A stretch of DNA of 64,000 bases from an uncultured Pseudomonadota bacterium (GTDB taxonomy: Bacteria > Pseudomonadota > Gammaproteobacteria > Steroidobacterales > Steroidobacteraceae): NCBI GenBank assembly GCA_903879335.1, contig CAIRLC010000007.1, positions 221,080 through 285,079 of the forward strand, read 5' to 3'. The position numbers and the translations under genes were made by a program. Shown piece after piece: positions 1-9,031 of this stretch. Under the pieces are notes generated by a model, which saw nothing but the letters and a program-made list of their open reading frames with translations, was not told where the DNA came from and did no database searches. How positions within the stretch are numbered: the stretch's first letter is position 1; each line of letters starts with the position of its first letter.

Positions 1-255
1 AGCCTCATTACAACCGATTTGATGGAAGCTGAATTGTTTCTCTCGGCTGAAGGCAGTGATTGCGGTATTGCAAACATCAATATCGGACCGAGTGGCGCCG
101 AGATCGGTGGTGCGTTTGGCGGTGAAAAAGAAACGGGTGGCGGGCGAGAGTCCGGCTCGGATGCTTGGAAGGCATACATGCGACGGCAGACGCAGACGGT
201 CAACTACTCTGGCGCTCTACCCTTGGCTCAGGGCGTCAAATTCGACGTGGAATAA
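1..255 (+). CDS. Aldehyde dehydrogenase, ALDH7 / aminoadipate-semialdehyde type, C-terminal 84 residues (5' end outside window)
   Basis: The reading frame is open from base 1 and ends at 253-255, so this is the tail of a larger gene. The visible protein contains [20 protein letters not shown] and the run [19 protein letters not shown], followed by [17 protein letters not shown]. This matches the C-terminus of ALDH7-family dehydrogenases (AmaB/Pcd, L-2-aminoadipate semialdehyde dehydrogenase of lysine breakdown), which oxidise semialdehydes with NAD+. The catalytic cysteine lies upstream of the window and cannot be checked. The lysine-catabolic role is inferred from family resemblance; another ALDH7 substrate is possible. 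A strong hairpin follows at 266-296. Confidence 0.85.
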   Translation, partial: SLITTDLMEAELFLSAEGSDCGIANINIGPSGAEIGGAFGGEKETGGGRESGSDAWKAYMRRQTQTVNYSGALPLAQGVKFDVE

Positions 256-265
256 CCGTCTTAGG

Positions 266-296
266 CACGTCCGGGATAGGGACTATCCCGGACGTG
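266..296 (+). terminator. Hairpin terminator after the aldehyde dehydrogenase
   Basis: A perfect 13-bp inverted repeat (266-278 and 284-296) with a 5-base loop lies 11 bases after the stop codon. No U-run follows, so it may be a weak intrinsic terminator or an RNA-stabilising stem. Confidence 0.6.
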
Positions 297-342
297 GCCA
301 CTGGGGCTTCTGTGTAACGAGCGCTTCTGGCATCGTGGCAGC

Positions 343-1014
343 ATGAACTCATCCGAACCCGCATTGCGCGTTGCCGTTATCCCGGTAACCCCCTTTCAAC
401 AGAATTGTTCTCTCGTGTGGGAAGCGGCGAGCGGTCGGGGCGTTGTCATTGATCCAGGTGGCGACTTGGACCGTGTGCTGGCCATGGCGGAACGGGAACA
501 TGTGCACATTGAACGTATCTTAATTACACATGCCCACGTCGATCACGCCGCCGCTACTGCCGAACTCAAGCGCAAACTTGCAGTTCCGGTCGAAGGCCCA
601 CATGAGGGCGACCGGTACTGGATAGACCTACTGCAACAGTCGGCAGCGCAGTACGGCTTTGCCTGCGAAGGCCCGTTCGAACCAGACCGCTGGTTGCAGG
701 ATGGCGATACCGTCACCGTCGGCGAGCAGGTCTTGGATGTCGTGCATTGCCCAGGGCATACACCAGGACATGTCGTCTTTATCCATCGGCCCAGTCGCTT
801 CGCCATCGTGGGTGATGTGATCTTCCAAGGGTCAATCGGCCGCACAGACTTCCCGCGCGGCAATCACGCAGATCTCATTCACTCAATCCGCGACAAACTC
901 TTTCCCTATGGAGACGACATCACCTTTCTGCCAGGACACGGGCCCACGTCAACCTTCGGGGCGGAGCGACGATCCAACCCTTACGTCTCAGACACCGCAG
1001 TAAAGCGACGCTGA
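343..1014 (+). CDS. MBL-fold metallo-hydrolase, glyoxalase II-like
   Basis: A 223-residue cytosolic protein of the metallo-beta-lactamase fold. The metal-binding motif THAHVDHAA lies at about residues 66-74; further ligands are in HCPGHTPGH near 130 and in the final LPGHGPTST. The size and the N-terminal PVTPFQQNCSLVWE fit the YcbL-like branch of glyoxalase II-type thioester hydrolases. The true substrate is not shown by the sequence: S-lactoylglutathione, persulfides and other thioesters are all known for the wider family. It is convergent with ctaB, 13 bases away. Confidence 0.85.
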   Translation: MNSSEPALRVAVIPVTPFQQNCSLVWEAASGRGVVIDPGGDLDRVLAMAEREHVHIERILITHAHVDHAAATAELKRKLAVPVEGPHEGDRYWIDLLQQSAAQYGFACEGPFEPDRWLQDGDTVTVGEQVLDVVHCPGHTPGHVVFIHRPSRFAIVGDVIFQGSIGRTDFPRGNHADLIHSIRDKLFPYGDDITFLPGHGPTSTFGAERRSNPYVSDTAVKRR

Positions 1015-1027
1015 AGGTTCCAGTGCC

Positions 1028-1945
1028 TCAAAGGCGTGCGATGAACGGGGTGGCGTAATGATCGATGAGCAGTGCAGCGAATAGATAGCCGAGATAGGCG
1101 ATCGACCACCAGAACGTGCGCATGGGCCGAGCCGCATCGGTGTCGCGATCACGATAGAGCCGCCATACATGCCAGAGGAATCGCGCGTTGAGGGCAACCG
1201 CGACAAGGCCATAGACAAAGCCAGACATCCCGGTCAGTACCGGCATGATGGTGATGATCGTCAAAATGATCGTATAGAGCAGAATATGTAGGCGGGTCAG
1301 CTCGAGGCCGTATACGACCGGCAGCATGGGCATACCGATCTTGGCGTATTCATCACGCCGAGCAATCGCTAACGCCCAGAAATGCGGTGGCGTCCACGCA
1401 AAAATAATGAGAAACAGCAGTAAGGCATTGGCGTGGATGTCATTCGTGACAGCCGTCCAACCGAGCACCGGCGGTGCTGCGCCCGCTGCGCCACCGATGA
1501 CAATGTTTTGTGGTGTCGCGCGTTTAAGCCACAACGTGTACACAATCGCATATCCAATCAAGGACGCGAAGGTCAGCAGCGCCGTGAGTGGGTTAACCCA
1601 CAGCGTCAGTAACAACATCGCTAAGGCGCCGAGCACGAGCGAAAAGATGACCGCCCGGACGTCGTTCATCTTGCCTTCGGGCAGTGGGCGGTGACGTGTG
1701 CGGGCCATCTCGCTGTCAATGCGTTGGTCAATCACGTGATTAACGGCCGCTGCAGACGAAGCTGCAAGCCATATACCAATTGATCCGAAAATCAGCGCCC
1801 GCAACGGCGGCAGGCCGGGCACCGCCAGAAACATACCGACCAGCGCGGTAAATACAATCAGCAACACGACCCTAGGCTTCGTGAGCTCCAGATAATCGCG
1901 CCATCCTGGTTGGGCGGGAGTCGGTGTGTCTGTGTGGACCGTCAT
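1028..1945 (-). CDS. ctaB: Protoheme IX farnesyltransferase (heme O synthase)
   Basis: A 305-residue polytopic membrane protein of the UbiA prenyltransferase superfamily that adds a farnesyl group to heme B to make heme O. Visible marks are LTKPRVVLL near the N-terminus, NHVIDQRIDSEMARTRHRPL (about residues 69-88) with the conserved N-x3-D-x3-D core, and a later YAKIGMPMLPVVYG segment. About nine hydrophobic segments can be read. It lies 54 bases downstream of ctaA, and together they convert heme B to heme A for the aa3 oxidase encoded at 10-14 kb. Length is normal for the family. Confidence 0.95.
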   Translation of the reverse strand: MTVHTDTPTPAQPGWRDYLELTKPRVVLLIVFTALVGMFLAVPGLPPLRALIFGSIGIWLAASSAAAVNHVIDQRIDSEMARTRHRPLPEGKMNDVRAVIFSLVLGALAMLLLTLWVNPLTALLTFASLIGYAIVYTLWLKRATPQNIVIGGAAGAAPPVLGWTAVTNDIHANALLLFLIIFAWTPPHFWALAIARRDEYAKIGMPMLPVVYGLELTRLHILLYTIILTIITIMPVLTGMSGFVYGLVAVALNARFLWHVWRLYRDRDTDAARPMRTFWWSIAYLGYLFAALLIDHYATPFIARL

Positions 1946-1999
1946 CGGCAGTGGTGGCCTAAGCGCCTTCAGGCAATCGCAAAACGAGGCGCGAGGGTA

Positions 2000-3016
2000 T
2001 CACGGCCGAGCATCACGGGCGGGCCAGAGGCGACGAAGGACCGTCAACGTAGCCAGTAGTAAAACTACGGCCCCGGCGTTATGCCCTGTGCCTAACCACA
2101 GTGGGAAACCCTGCCAGATCAGATTCATCCCAATCAGCCACTGCAAAGCGACTGCCCCAAGCAGCGCAAGGCCTGCAGTTCGGACGCGCGGCGATCGCGC
2201 TCGCAGCGCCACCATCAAGCCGGTGAGAATCAAAAGACTTCCAGCAATGACTGCGCCGATGCGATGCGTGAAATGGATCGCTGTGCGCGCGGCTTGCGGC
2301 AGCACTCCGCCTTCGTAGTCTTTACCGGCCTCATGAGTGAAGCGGAACGCTTCGCCGAAGTTCGTATCGGGGTGATAGCTGCCTTGGCAGGTCGGGAAGT
2401 CCGGGCACGCCACAGCGGCGTAGTTCGTACTGGTCCAGCCGCCAAGGAATAGCTGCATGATCAGTGCCGCAAATGCAATCACCGCCAACGGGCGCAGCCC
2501 GCGCTCAGCAGCAGTCGAACTGCGTTCCTCGGGAGTTAACGATAGCCACCATAAGATCGACAACGTGGTCAGGCCGCCCAACAAATGGGAGGTGACAATC
2601 ACCGGCGTGAGCAACATCGTGACCGTAAACGCGCCTAACGCACCTTGGCAGCCGATAATCAGCGGCAGGATGAGCGGTAGACGCAGGGGCTGCCGTGGAT
2701 TGCGTCGGTGCCGCCAGGCATAAATGGCGAGGCCAAGCACCACCAAGCCGAGGGTCGAGGCGATGTAGCGGTGCACCATCTCGTGCAGCGCTTTCTGATA
2801 GTCAAAAGGCCTCGAGGCATAGGCAGCCGTGGCCGTATCGACCTGAGCGACGACCTGAGCCGGATGGACATGGCCATAACAGCCGGGCCAATCTGGGCAA
2901 CCCAGACCGGCATTGGTCAGACGCACCCAAGCGCCGACGATCACGACAATGGCCGCAAGCAAAGCGCCAAAGCGCGCCCAACGGCGGAAAGACACGAGGG
3001 AATCAACGGTCATCAC
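2000..3016 (-). CDS. ctaA: Heme A synthase (COX15/CtaA)
   Basis: A 338-residue inner-membrane monooxygenase that oxidises the C8 methyl of heme O to give heme A. The N-terminus WVRLTNAGLGCPDWPGCYGH carries the family's paired cysteines, and the second half repeats the pattern in ACPDFPTCQGSYHP. Conserved membrane histidines appear in LHEMVHRYIAS, TSHLLGG, IHFTHRIGA and GTGHNAGA. About eight hydrophobic helices are visible. It is upstream of ctaB and downstream of the fds operon on the same strand; the 69-base gap to fdsD shows no clear terminator, so read-through from fds is possible. Confidence 0.95.
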   Translation of the reverse strand: MMTVDSLVSFRRWARFGALLAAIVVIVGAWVRLTNAGLGCPDWPGCYGHVHPAQVVAQVDTATAAYASRPFDYQKALHEMVHRYIASTLGLVVLGLAIYAWRHRRNPRQPLRLPLILPLIIGCQGALGAFTVTMLLTPVIVTSHLLGGLTTLSILWWLSLTPEERSSTAAERGLRPLAVIAFAALIMQLFLGGWTSTNYAAVACPDFPTCQGSYHPDTNFGEAFRFTHEAGKDYEGGVLPQAARTAIHFTHRIGAVIAGSLLILTGLMVALRARSPRVRTAGLALLGAVALQWLIGMNLIWQGFPLWLGTGHNAGAVVLLLATLTVLRRLWPARDARP

Positions 3017-3085
3017 GGCTAATCAACCTCGAGCGGCCCCTACTCGGGCAACGCCCGCGAGTGTCGCGGATTTCGGCGCCGCGCG

Positions 3086-3322
3086 CTATCCCAGAGACTG
3101 TTTCTCGGCATGAGCTGCGGCCAAGAGACCGACAGCCTGGCGGCCAATCGGACTTAGACCCGGATCATCGGCCCCAATGTCCACCATCTGCCGGCACATG
3201 CGGTGCGCCCACATGCGCTGCAGATGAGACAGGGTTTCCTTCGCCGCAACGTCAGGATCAGAGCCGGTCCCATAAAACTCAGCGATCTGGTTAACCATCC
3301 GAACGAGGATTTCAGCTTGCAT
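3086..3322 (-). CDS. fdsD: NAD-dependent formate dehydrogenase delta subunit
   Basis: A 78-residue soluble protein starting MQAEILVRMVNQIAEFYGTG, with RMWAHRMCRQMV in the middle. It fits the short FdsD family found at the end of fdsGBA operons, where it is thought to help assemble or stabilise the enzyme. The frame is open further upstream to 3415, but that part overlaps fdsA. The ATG at 3322 has a GAGGAG ribosome site just upstream and leaves a 17-base gap after the fdsA stop, which decides this start. Confidence 0.88.
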   Translation of the reverse strand: MQAEILVRMVNQIAEFYGTGSDPDVAAKETLSHLQRMWAHRMCRQMVDIGADDPGLSPIGRQAVGLLAAAHAEKQSLG

Positions 3323-3339
3323 CTCAGTCTCCTCGCGGC

Positions 3340-6225
3340 TCAGACCGTCTCGCGCGCGACTTCGCGGCGGGAAGGAAGCTTGGACTCGCGGTGCTGACGG
3401 AAGCGGATCTGCCAATCGAGTGGCTTATCCACCTTAACAACCTGAACCGCCGTAACCTTGTACTCAGGGCAATTGGTTGCCCAGTCAGAGTTATCGGTGG
3501 TCACCACGTTGGCGCCAGACTCAGGGAAATGGAAGGTCGTATAGATCACGCCCGGTTGGACGCGATCCGTCACATCCGCGCGCAGCACGGTTTCACCGGC
3601 ACGGCTAGCAATGCCGATCCAATCCCCGTCGACGATGCCTCGAGTTTCGGCATCGTGTGGATGAATCTCGACCGTATCTTCGGAATGCCACGTGTTATTG
3701 AGCGTACGCCGCGTCTGCGCGCCGACGTTGTACTGAGAAAGCACACGACCGGTCGTCAGCAGCAGAGGGAAGCGCCCGTTCACACGCTCAGGGGTAGCGA
3801 TGTACTCGGTCACAAAGAATTTGCCCTTGCCGCGCACAAAGGAACCGATGTGCATGGTTGGCGTACCTTCCGGCGCCTCAGCATTGCAAGGCCACTGAAT
3901 ACTGCCCTGTCGATCCAGCTTCTCATAGGTCACGCCATGGAAGGTTGGGGTCAAGCGGGAGATTTCATCCATGATTTCAGACGGGTGCTGATAATTCATT
4001 GGATAGCCCAATGCATTCGACAAGCGCTGCGTCACTTCCCAGTCGGCCAAACCGGCGAGCGGCTCAATGACTTTACGAACGCGTGAGATACGGCGCTCCG
4101 CATTCGTGAAGGTGCCGTCCTTTTCCAAGAATGATGAGCCTGGCAACAGCACATGCGCGAATTTCGCGGTTTCACACAGGAAGATGTCCTGCACGACGAC
4201 ACATTCCATCGCCGATAGCGCCGCAACGACGTGCAGCGTGTTGGGGTCGGACTGTGCGAGATCTTCACCTTGGATGTACATGCCTTTGAAGCTGCCATCG
4301 AGCGCAGCCTCGAACATGTTCGGTATACGAAGCCCTGGCTCATTCGACAACTCAACGCCCCAGGCACCTTCGAACAGGTGACGGGTCGAGTCATCAGAGA
4401 CGTGGCGGTAACCCGGGAATTCGTGCGGGAACGAGCCCATGTCGCACGAGCCTTGGACATTATTCTGGCCACGGAGCGGGTTAACGCCCACGCCTTCACG
4501 ACCGATGTTACCGGTCGCCATGGCAAGGTTGGCAATACCGAGTACCGTCGTGCTGCCTTGGCTATGCTCGGTAACGCCGAGGCCATAATAGATCGAGCCA
4601 TTATTGGCCGATGCATACAGACGCGCCGCGCCACGAACACTGGCAGCCGGTACGCCGGTCACTGATTCTGTAGCTTCTGGCGAATGGCGCGGATCGGCGA
4701 CCCACGAGCGCCACTTCTCAAAGGCTTCTTTTTCACAACGCTGACTGACGTAGTCTTCCTTAACAAGACCCTCAGTGACGACCACGTGCGCGAGCGCAGT
4801 GATCATGGCAACGTTCGTACCTGGACGTAGCTGCAGGTGATACGCAGCCTCAATGTGAGGGGTGCGTACGAGTTGTATTTCGCGCGGGTCGATCACGATC
4901 AACTTCGTGCCGGCTCGCAGCGCACGCTTCAGATGCGACGCAAAAACTGGGTGCCCGTCCGTCGGGTTTGCGCCCATGACGATGGCCACGTCTGACTTCA
5001 ACACCGACATGAAAGTCTGCGTACCAGCAGATTCGCCCAACGTTTGTTTCAAACCGAAGCCCGTTGGCGAGTGGCAAACGCGCGCACACGTGTCAACGTT
5101 ATTGTTACCAAACGCTGCGCGGATCATCTTCTGAACGAGGTAGACTTCTTCATTGGTGCATCGCGATGATGTGATTCCACCAACAGCGCCTTGGCCATAC
5201 TTTTCTTGAATACGACGGAACTCGCCCGCCGCATAATTGATGGCTTCATCCCAGCTCACTTCACGCCAAGGATCCGTGATCTTCGCGCGGATCATCGGCG
5301 ACTTGATTCGGTCCGGGTGGGTGGCGTAACCGTAGGCGAAGCGACCCTTCACGCACGCATGACCGTTATTCGCATGGCCATCACGATTCGGCACCATACG
5401 AGAGACTTCGCCGTTAATAACCTCAGCCTTGAGCGAGCACCCGACGCCACAATAAGCGCAGGTCGTTGAAACGGACTTCTCAGCGGGACGCGCCAACGCA
5501 GCAATCGACTTTTCCGACAAGGCTGCCGTCGGACATGCCTCAACGCACGCTCCGCACGATACGCACTCGGAGTCCATGAAGGATTCATTGGCAGACGCGC
5601 TCACCTGGGAGGCGAGGCCACGGCCCGAAATCGTCAGTGCGAGCGTGCCTTGTGTTTCGTCACAGGCGCGAACGCAACGCGAGCAGGCGATGCACAGCGA
5701 TGGGTCAAAACTAAAGTACGGATTCGAGTCATCCGTCATCAACGCCTTAACGCGCGCTTTTGATTCGTGCGTGATTCGTTCTGAGCAACGACCGTCCGCT
5801 GCAAAGACGTTTTCTGTAACGCCATGCAATTTCGCCATGCTCTGAAGTTCACAATGGCCGTCAGCAGGGCAGCCATCACAATCCAATGGGTGCTCGGAGA
5901 CGTAGAGTTCAACAACGCCGCGGCGTAGTTGCGAGAGCTTATCGCTGCTCGTGCGAATCTTCATGCCCTCCGCAACGAGCGTGGTGCATGACGCGGGATA
6001 GCCGCGGCGCCCCTCGATTTCAACCAAGCAAAGACGGCACGAACCGAAAGCCTTGAGGCTATCCGTCGCGCACAGCTTAGGGATGCTCGTGCCGGCAAGG
6101 GCAGCAGCTCGCATCACCGAGGTTCCCTCTGGAACCTCTATCGGTTGGCCGTCAATTTCGACGGTAACGAGGGCTGTTGAATTCGAGGCCGGTGTGCCGC
6201 GATCATTGTGGTCTATGGCGTACAT
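3340..6225 (-). CDS. fdsA: NAD-dependent formate dehydrogenase alpha (catalytic) subunit
   Basis: A 961-residue molybdenum/tungsten bis-MGD enzyme that oxidises formate to CO2. Iron-sulfur sites read in order: [2Fe-2S] (C52, C63, C66, C80), a His-ligated [4Fe-4S] (H112, C116, C119, C125), two ferredoxin clusters (CIACSRC near 178, CVSCGAC near 221) and the cluster next to the cofactor (CAYCGVGC near 256 with C291). The active-site pair is C384-H385 in ARVCHSPTGFG, so the metal is probably ligated by cysteine, not selenocysteine. No Tat signal is present, as expected for a cytosolic enzyme. It lies 23 bases after fdsB. The maturation gene fdhD is not in this window. Confidence 0.97.
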   Translation of the reverse strand: MYAIDHNDRGTPASNSTALVTVEIDGQPIEVPEGTSVMRAAALAGTSIPKLCATDSLKAFGSCRLCLVEIEGRRGYPASCTTLVAEGMKIRTSSDKLSQLRRGVVELYVSEHPLDCDGCPADGHCELQSMAKLHGVTENVFAADGRCSERITHESKARVKALMTDDSNPYFSFDPSLCIACSRCVRACDETQGTLALTISGRGLASQVSASANESFMDSECVSCGACVEACPTAALSEKSIAALARPAEKSVSTTCAYCGVGCSLKAEVINGEVSRMVPNRDGHANNGHACVKGRFAYGYATHPDRIKSPMIRAKITDPWREVSWDEAINYAAGEFRRIQEKYGQGAVGGITSSRCTNEEVYLVQKMIRAAFGNNNVDTCARVCHSPTGFGLKQTLGESAGTQTFMSVLKSDVAIVMGANPTDGHPVFASHLKRALRAGTKLIVIDPREIQLVRTPHIEAAYHLQLRPGTNVAMITALAHVVVTEGLVKEDYVSQRCEKEAFEKWRSWVADPRHSPEATESVTGVPAASVRGAARLYASANNGSIYYGLGVTEHSQGSTTVLGIANLAMATGNIGREGVGVNPLRGQNNVQGSCDMGSFPHEFPGYRHVSDDSTRHLFEGAWGVELSNEPGLRIPNMFEAALDGSFKGMYIQGEDLAQSDPNTLHVVAALSAMECVVVQDIFLCETAKFAHVLLPGSSFLEKDGTFTNAERRISRVRKVIEPLAGLADWEVTQRLSNALGYPMNYQHPSEIMDEISRLTPTFHGVTYEKLDRQGSIQWPCNAEAPEGTPTMHIGSFVRGKGKFFVTEYIATPERVNGRFPLLLTTGRVLSQYNVGAQTRRTLNNTWHSEDTVEIHPHDAETRGIVDGDWIGIASRAGETVLRADVTDRVQPGVIYTTFHFPESGANVVTTDNSDWATNCPEYKVTAVQVVKVDKPLDWQIRFRQHRESKLPSRREVARETV

Positions 6226-6248
6226 CTAGGGTTTCCTGGTGTCGCTGA

Positions 6249-7772
6249 TTAGTGCCGCTTACGCGGCTCAAACTCGTCCGGAAAATGCTTCATAGCACTC
6301 TGTACGGGGAATGGCGTCATTCCGCCTAGACCACAGAGTGAGCCATGTAGAAGCGTCTCGCAAAGTTCACCGAGCAGCGCTTTCTGACGCTCTGGCTGAT
6401 TTCCAGCAAGCAGATTGTCGATCACGTTCGCTCCGCGCGTGGATCCGATTCGGCAAGGCGTGCACTTACCGCAGGACTCGTAGGCGCAAAACTCGAAGGC
6501 ATAGCGAGCGAGAGCGGCCATATCTGCGGTGTCGTCAAATGCGACGATGCCGCCGTGACCGACCAATGCACCGATGGCGGCAAAAGCCTCGTAATCGAGC
6601 GGCGTATCGAATTGCGATTCCGGCACGTAGGCGCCCAGGGGTCCGCCAACCTGCACTGCTTTGATCGGCCGACCGCTCGCAGAGCCACCGCCGTAGTCGT
6701 AAAGAATTTCACGCAGTGTGACGCCGAAGGCCCGCTCGACGAGGCCGCCGCGCTTTAAGTTACCCGCGAGCTGCAAGGCGATGGTTCCACGTGAGCGGCC
6801 CATACCGAAGTCACGATAATGGGCGGCACCCTTCTCGAGAATAACGGGGACCGAGGCTAAAGACATCACGTTGTTAACGATGGTGGGCTTACCGAAAAGG
6901 CCCTCAATCGCTGGCAAGGGGGGACGTACACGAACTTCTCCGCGCTTGCCCTCAATGCTTTGCAGCATCGATGTTTCCTCGCCGCAAACGTAAGCACCCG
7001 CCGCGACTCGTACATCCAATTCGAAACGCTTCCCGCTGCCGCAGACATCGGCGCCGAGATAACCGCCCGCCTTAGCGGCAGCGATCGCAATACGCAGCGC
7101 AGCAATGGATTCCGGGTACTCGACGCGGCAGTAGATGAAGCCCTGGGTGGCGCCAACGGCGATACCCGCGATCGTCATACCTTCGATCAACGTAAACGGA
7201 TCGCCTTCCATAATGAGTCGGTCGGCGAAAGTACCGGAGTCACCTTCGTCGGCATTGCAGGTGACATACTTTTCCGTCACGGCCTGATCCAAGACGGTCT
7301 TCCACTTGATACCGGTCGGGAACGCGGCGCCGCCGCGGCCACGCAAGCCCGAATCAGTGACTGTCTGGACGATCTCACCACCCGTCATAGAGAGCGCCGC
7401 ACGAAGCCCCGCATAACCACCGTGGGCGAGGTAATCCGACAGCGAAGCGGGATCGACAACGCCCATCCGTTTGAAGGTCAGCCGTTGTTGTGACTTTAGG
7501 TAGGGGTGCTCTTCAATGAGACCAATCGCCAATGGATGGGAGCCCGCATTCTCGATATCGGCCGCGATTAATCCCTCGACATCAGCAGCGCCGACGGGGC
7601 CGTAACCAAAACGGCCCGCCGCGGTTTCGATTTCCACCAAGGGCTCCAGCCAAAACAAACCGCGGGAGCCGGTACGAATCACTTCAAAGCCTTGCGCCGA
7701 AAACGCAGCGGCGACCTCGTCGGCACCTAAGGACTGCGCCGTCGAATCTTTTGGAACATAGACGCGGTTCAC
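6249..7772 (-). CDS. fdsB: NAD-dependent formate dehydrogenase beta subunit (NADH/FMN site)
   Basis: A 507-residue diaphorase subunit homologous to NuoF. It receives electrons from FdsA and reduces NAD+. GLRGRGGAAFPTGIKWK (about 148) and the later NADEGDSGTFADR and GAYVCGEETSML motifs mark FMN and NADH binding. The C-terminal ESCGKCTPCRIGS and CGLGG residues hold a [4Fe-4S] cluster. The N-terminal 110 residues form a thioredoxin-like extension, as in other FdsB proteins. Its start overlaps the fdsG stop by 4 bases, which indicates translational coupling. Confidence 0.96.
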   Translation of the reverse strand: MNRVYVPKDSTAQSLGADEVAAAFSAQGFEVIRTGSRGLFWLEPLVEIETAAGRFGYGPVGAADVEGLIAADIENAGSHPLAIGLIEEHPYLKSQQRLTFKRMGVVDPASLSDYLAHGGYAGLRAALSMTGGEIVQTVTDSGLRGRGGAAFPTGIKWKTVLDQAVTEKYVTCNADEGDSGTFADRLIMEGDPFTLIEGMTIAGIAVGATQGFIYCRVEYPESIAALRIAIAAAKAGGYLGADVCGSGKRFELDVRVAAGAYVCGEETSMLQSIEGKRGEVRVRPPLPAIEGLFGKPTIVNNVMSLASVPVILEKGAAHYRDFGMGRSRGTIALQLAGNLKRGGLVERAFGVTLREILYDYGGGSASGRPIKAVQVGGPLGAYVPESQFDTPLDYEAFAAIGALVGHGGIVAFDDTADMAALARYAFEFCAYESCGKCTPCRIGSTRGANVIDNLLAGNQPERQKALLGELCETLLHGSLCGLGGMTPFPVQSAMKHFPDEFEPRKRH

Positions 7773-8248
7773 TGTGCGTCCTCCTGGTGGGCCAAGAGGG
7801 CATCAAAGCGCTCCGGCGTCACATGACTGTAGAGTCGCCCATCGATACGGATTGCTGGGCCGGTCGCGCAATTGCCCATGCAGAACACCATTTCGAGACT
7901 CGTTGCACCGTCGGCGGTTGTCTCGTGGAAATCGATACCCAACTTTTCGCGGGCATGCCGTTCAAGCGCCTGGCAACCCCGAGCCTGGCAGGCCTCGGCG
8001 CGGCAAATCTGTACCGTACGCACGCCCGGCTTGTGCGTCCGGAAGTAGTGGTAGAACGTGACGACGCCGTGCACTTCTGCACGCGAGAGGTTTAAGGCTT
8101 CCGCGATCCGGCGCACCGAATGCTCTGGGATATAGCCCAATGCATCCTGCACAGCGTGCAGAACAACAATGAGCGGGCCTGGTTCATGTCCGTGACGGGC
8201 AATGGCGGCTTCAACGGCCTGCAATTCCGCGGTATCGACGCTGGTCAC
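7769..8248 (-). CDS. fdsG: NAD-dependent formate dehydrogenase gamma subunit (NuoE-like [2Fe-2S])
   Basis: A 159-residue NuoE-type thioredoxin-fold protein. Cluster ligands are seen in CRAEACQARG (about residue 83) and CMGNCATGP (about 124). It passes electrons in the FdsGB diaphorase module. It is the first gene of fdsGBAD; the 168-base gap before it must hold the operon promoter, though I could not pick a convincing -35/-10 pair. No FdsR-type LysR regulator is adjacent, so control probably comes from elsewhere. Confidence 0.95.
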   Translation of the reverse strand: MTSVDTAELQAVEAAIARHGHEPGPLIVVLHAVQDALGYIPEHSVRRIAEALNLSRAEVHGVVTFYHYFRTHKPGVRTVQICRAEACQARGCQALERHAREKLGIDFHETTADGATSLEMVFCMGNCATGPAIRIDGRLYSHVTPERFDALLAHQEDAQ

Positions 8249-8365
8249 TCTGCGACCCCTCGTTGGGCGTGATGACAGGATGCAAAATATGCAGTCTGTC
8301 TGGGACCGGTAAGGATAGCCAAATCCTCCTTAAGACCATGACAGAACGCGACGTACACCGTACAC

Positions 8366-8391
8366 AAAAACGCGCACCAGACGGCGTTTTT
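8366..8391 (-). terminator. Hairpin terminator after surf1/Sco-like unit
   Basis: An 8-bp inverted repeat (8366-8373 with 8384-8391) has five A/T pairs at its base, so leftward transcripts end the stem with five U. It lies 26 bases after the stop of the Sco-like gene and separates the oxidase assembly genes from the fds operon. Confidence 0.5.
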
Positions 8392-8416
8392 GGTAACTGT
8401 GACGGGTATTTACCGT

Positions 8417-9031
8417 TTAGCCGATGTGGGACAGCCGCAGGAGCTTGTCGAGATCCTTGATTAACCCCTTGCGCTCGGCGTCGGGTGGGAACCGCATGAC
8501 GAGATTACCCAACGGATCAACGACGTAGATCACCCCACTGCCGACGAGATTTTGGCCGGTGGGCGGAAAGGCGGCGAGCAATCGCCGCCCGGCCTCCGAA
8601 TCGACATACGCAGCCGTCAGATCGGGGTCGGCAGGGCCAACCTCCGCGGACGTGCAGCATGGGGCATGGCCCAGCACGACCCGGTGCACTCGATCGCGCT
8701 CGTGATCCATGGCAAGGCGTACTTTTTTCAAGTCTGCCAGGTCATGCCGGCACGTGTCGTCGCAGTGGTCGCCGGTAAAATACACCAAGGTCCATTGGCG
8801 TCTTAGGAACGTTTCACCCACCGGGCTGCCGTCAGCAGTCAGGAGAGTCGGTACGGCCGGTAAGGTGACGGTGGGTTGAATTAACTCACCATGATTCACG
8901 CGATGACTAGGGATCAGGTGACCGCCGTAATACATCCAAAATGCCACCCCCACCGGTCCGAAAAACAGCGCAGCAAGCGCTAAAAACTGGATTCGTCCAC
9001 GACGCTGGGCGACTTCAGGGGGGATGTTCAT
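8417..9031 (-). CDS. Sco-like membrane-anchored thioredoxin-fold protein of the cytochrome oxidase cluster
   Basis: A 204-residue protein with one N-terminal membrane helix (about residues 14-33) and a periplasmic domain. YFTGDHCDDTCRHDL holds a CxxxC pair placed like the copper site of SCO1/SenC. The later histidine that completes a SCO copper site is not obvious: the matching segment reads GSGVIYVVDPLGNL. A second CC pair occurs in GHAPCCTSAE. The ATG at 9031 shares one base with the surf1 stop. Genes like this commonly follow surf1 in gammaproteobacterial oxidase clusters. A copper or thiol role in CuA assembly is inference. Confidence 0.7.
   Translation of the reverse strand: MNIPPEVAQRRGRIQFLALAALFFGPVGVAFWMYYGGHLIPSHRVNHGELIQPTVTLPAVPTLLTADGSPVGETFLRRQWTLVYFTGDHCDDTCRHDLADLKKVRLAMDHERDRVHRVVLGHAPCCTSAEVGPADPDLTAAYVDSEAGRRLLAAFPPTGQNLVGSGVIYVVDPLGNLVMRFPPDAERKGLIKDLDKLLRLSHIG

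Noticed and set aside
8263..8460. 65-codon plus-strand frame upstream of fdsG
   Set aside because: It runs over a likely terminator and into the Sco-like gene, with no family resemblance; chance frame in the promoter gap.
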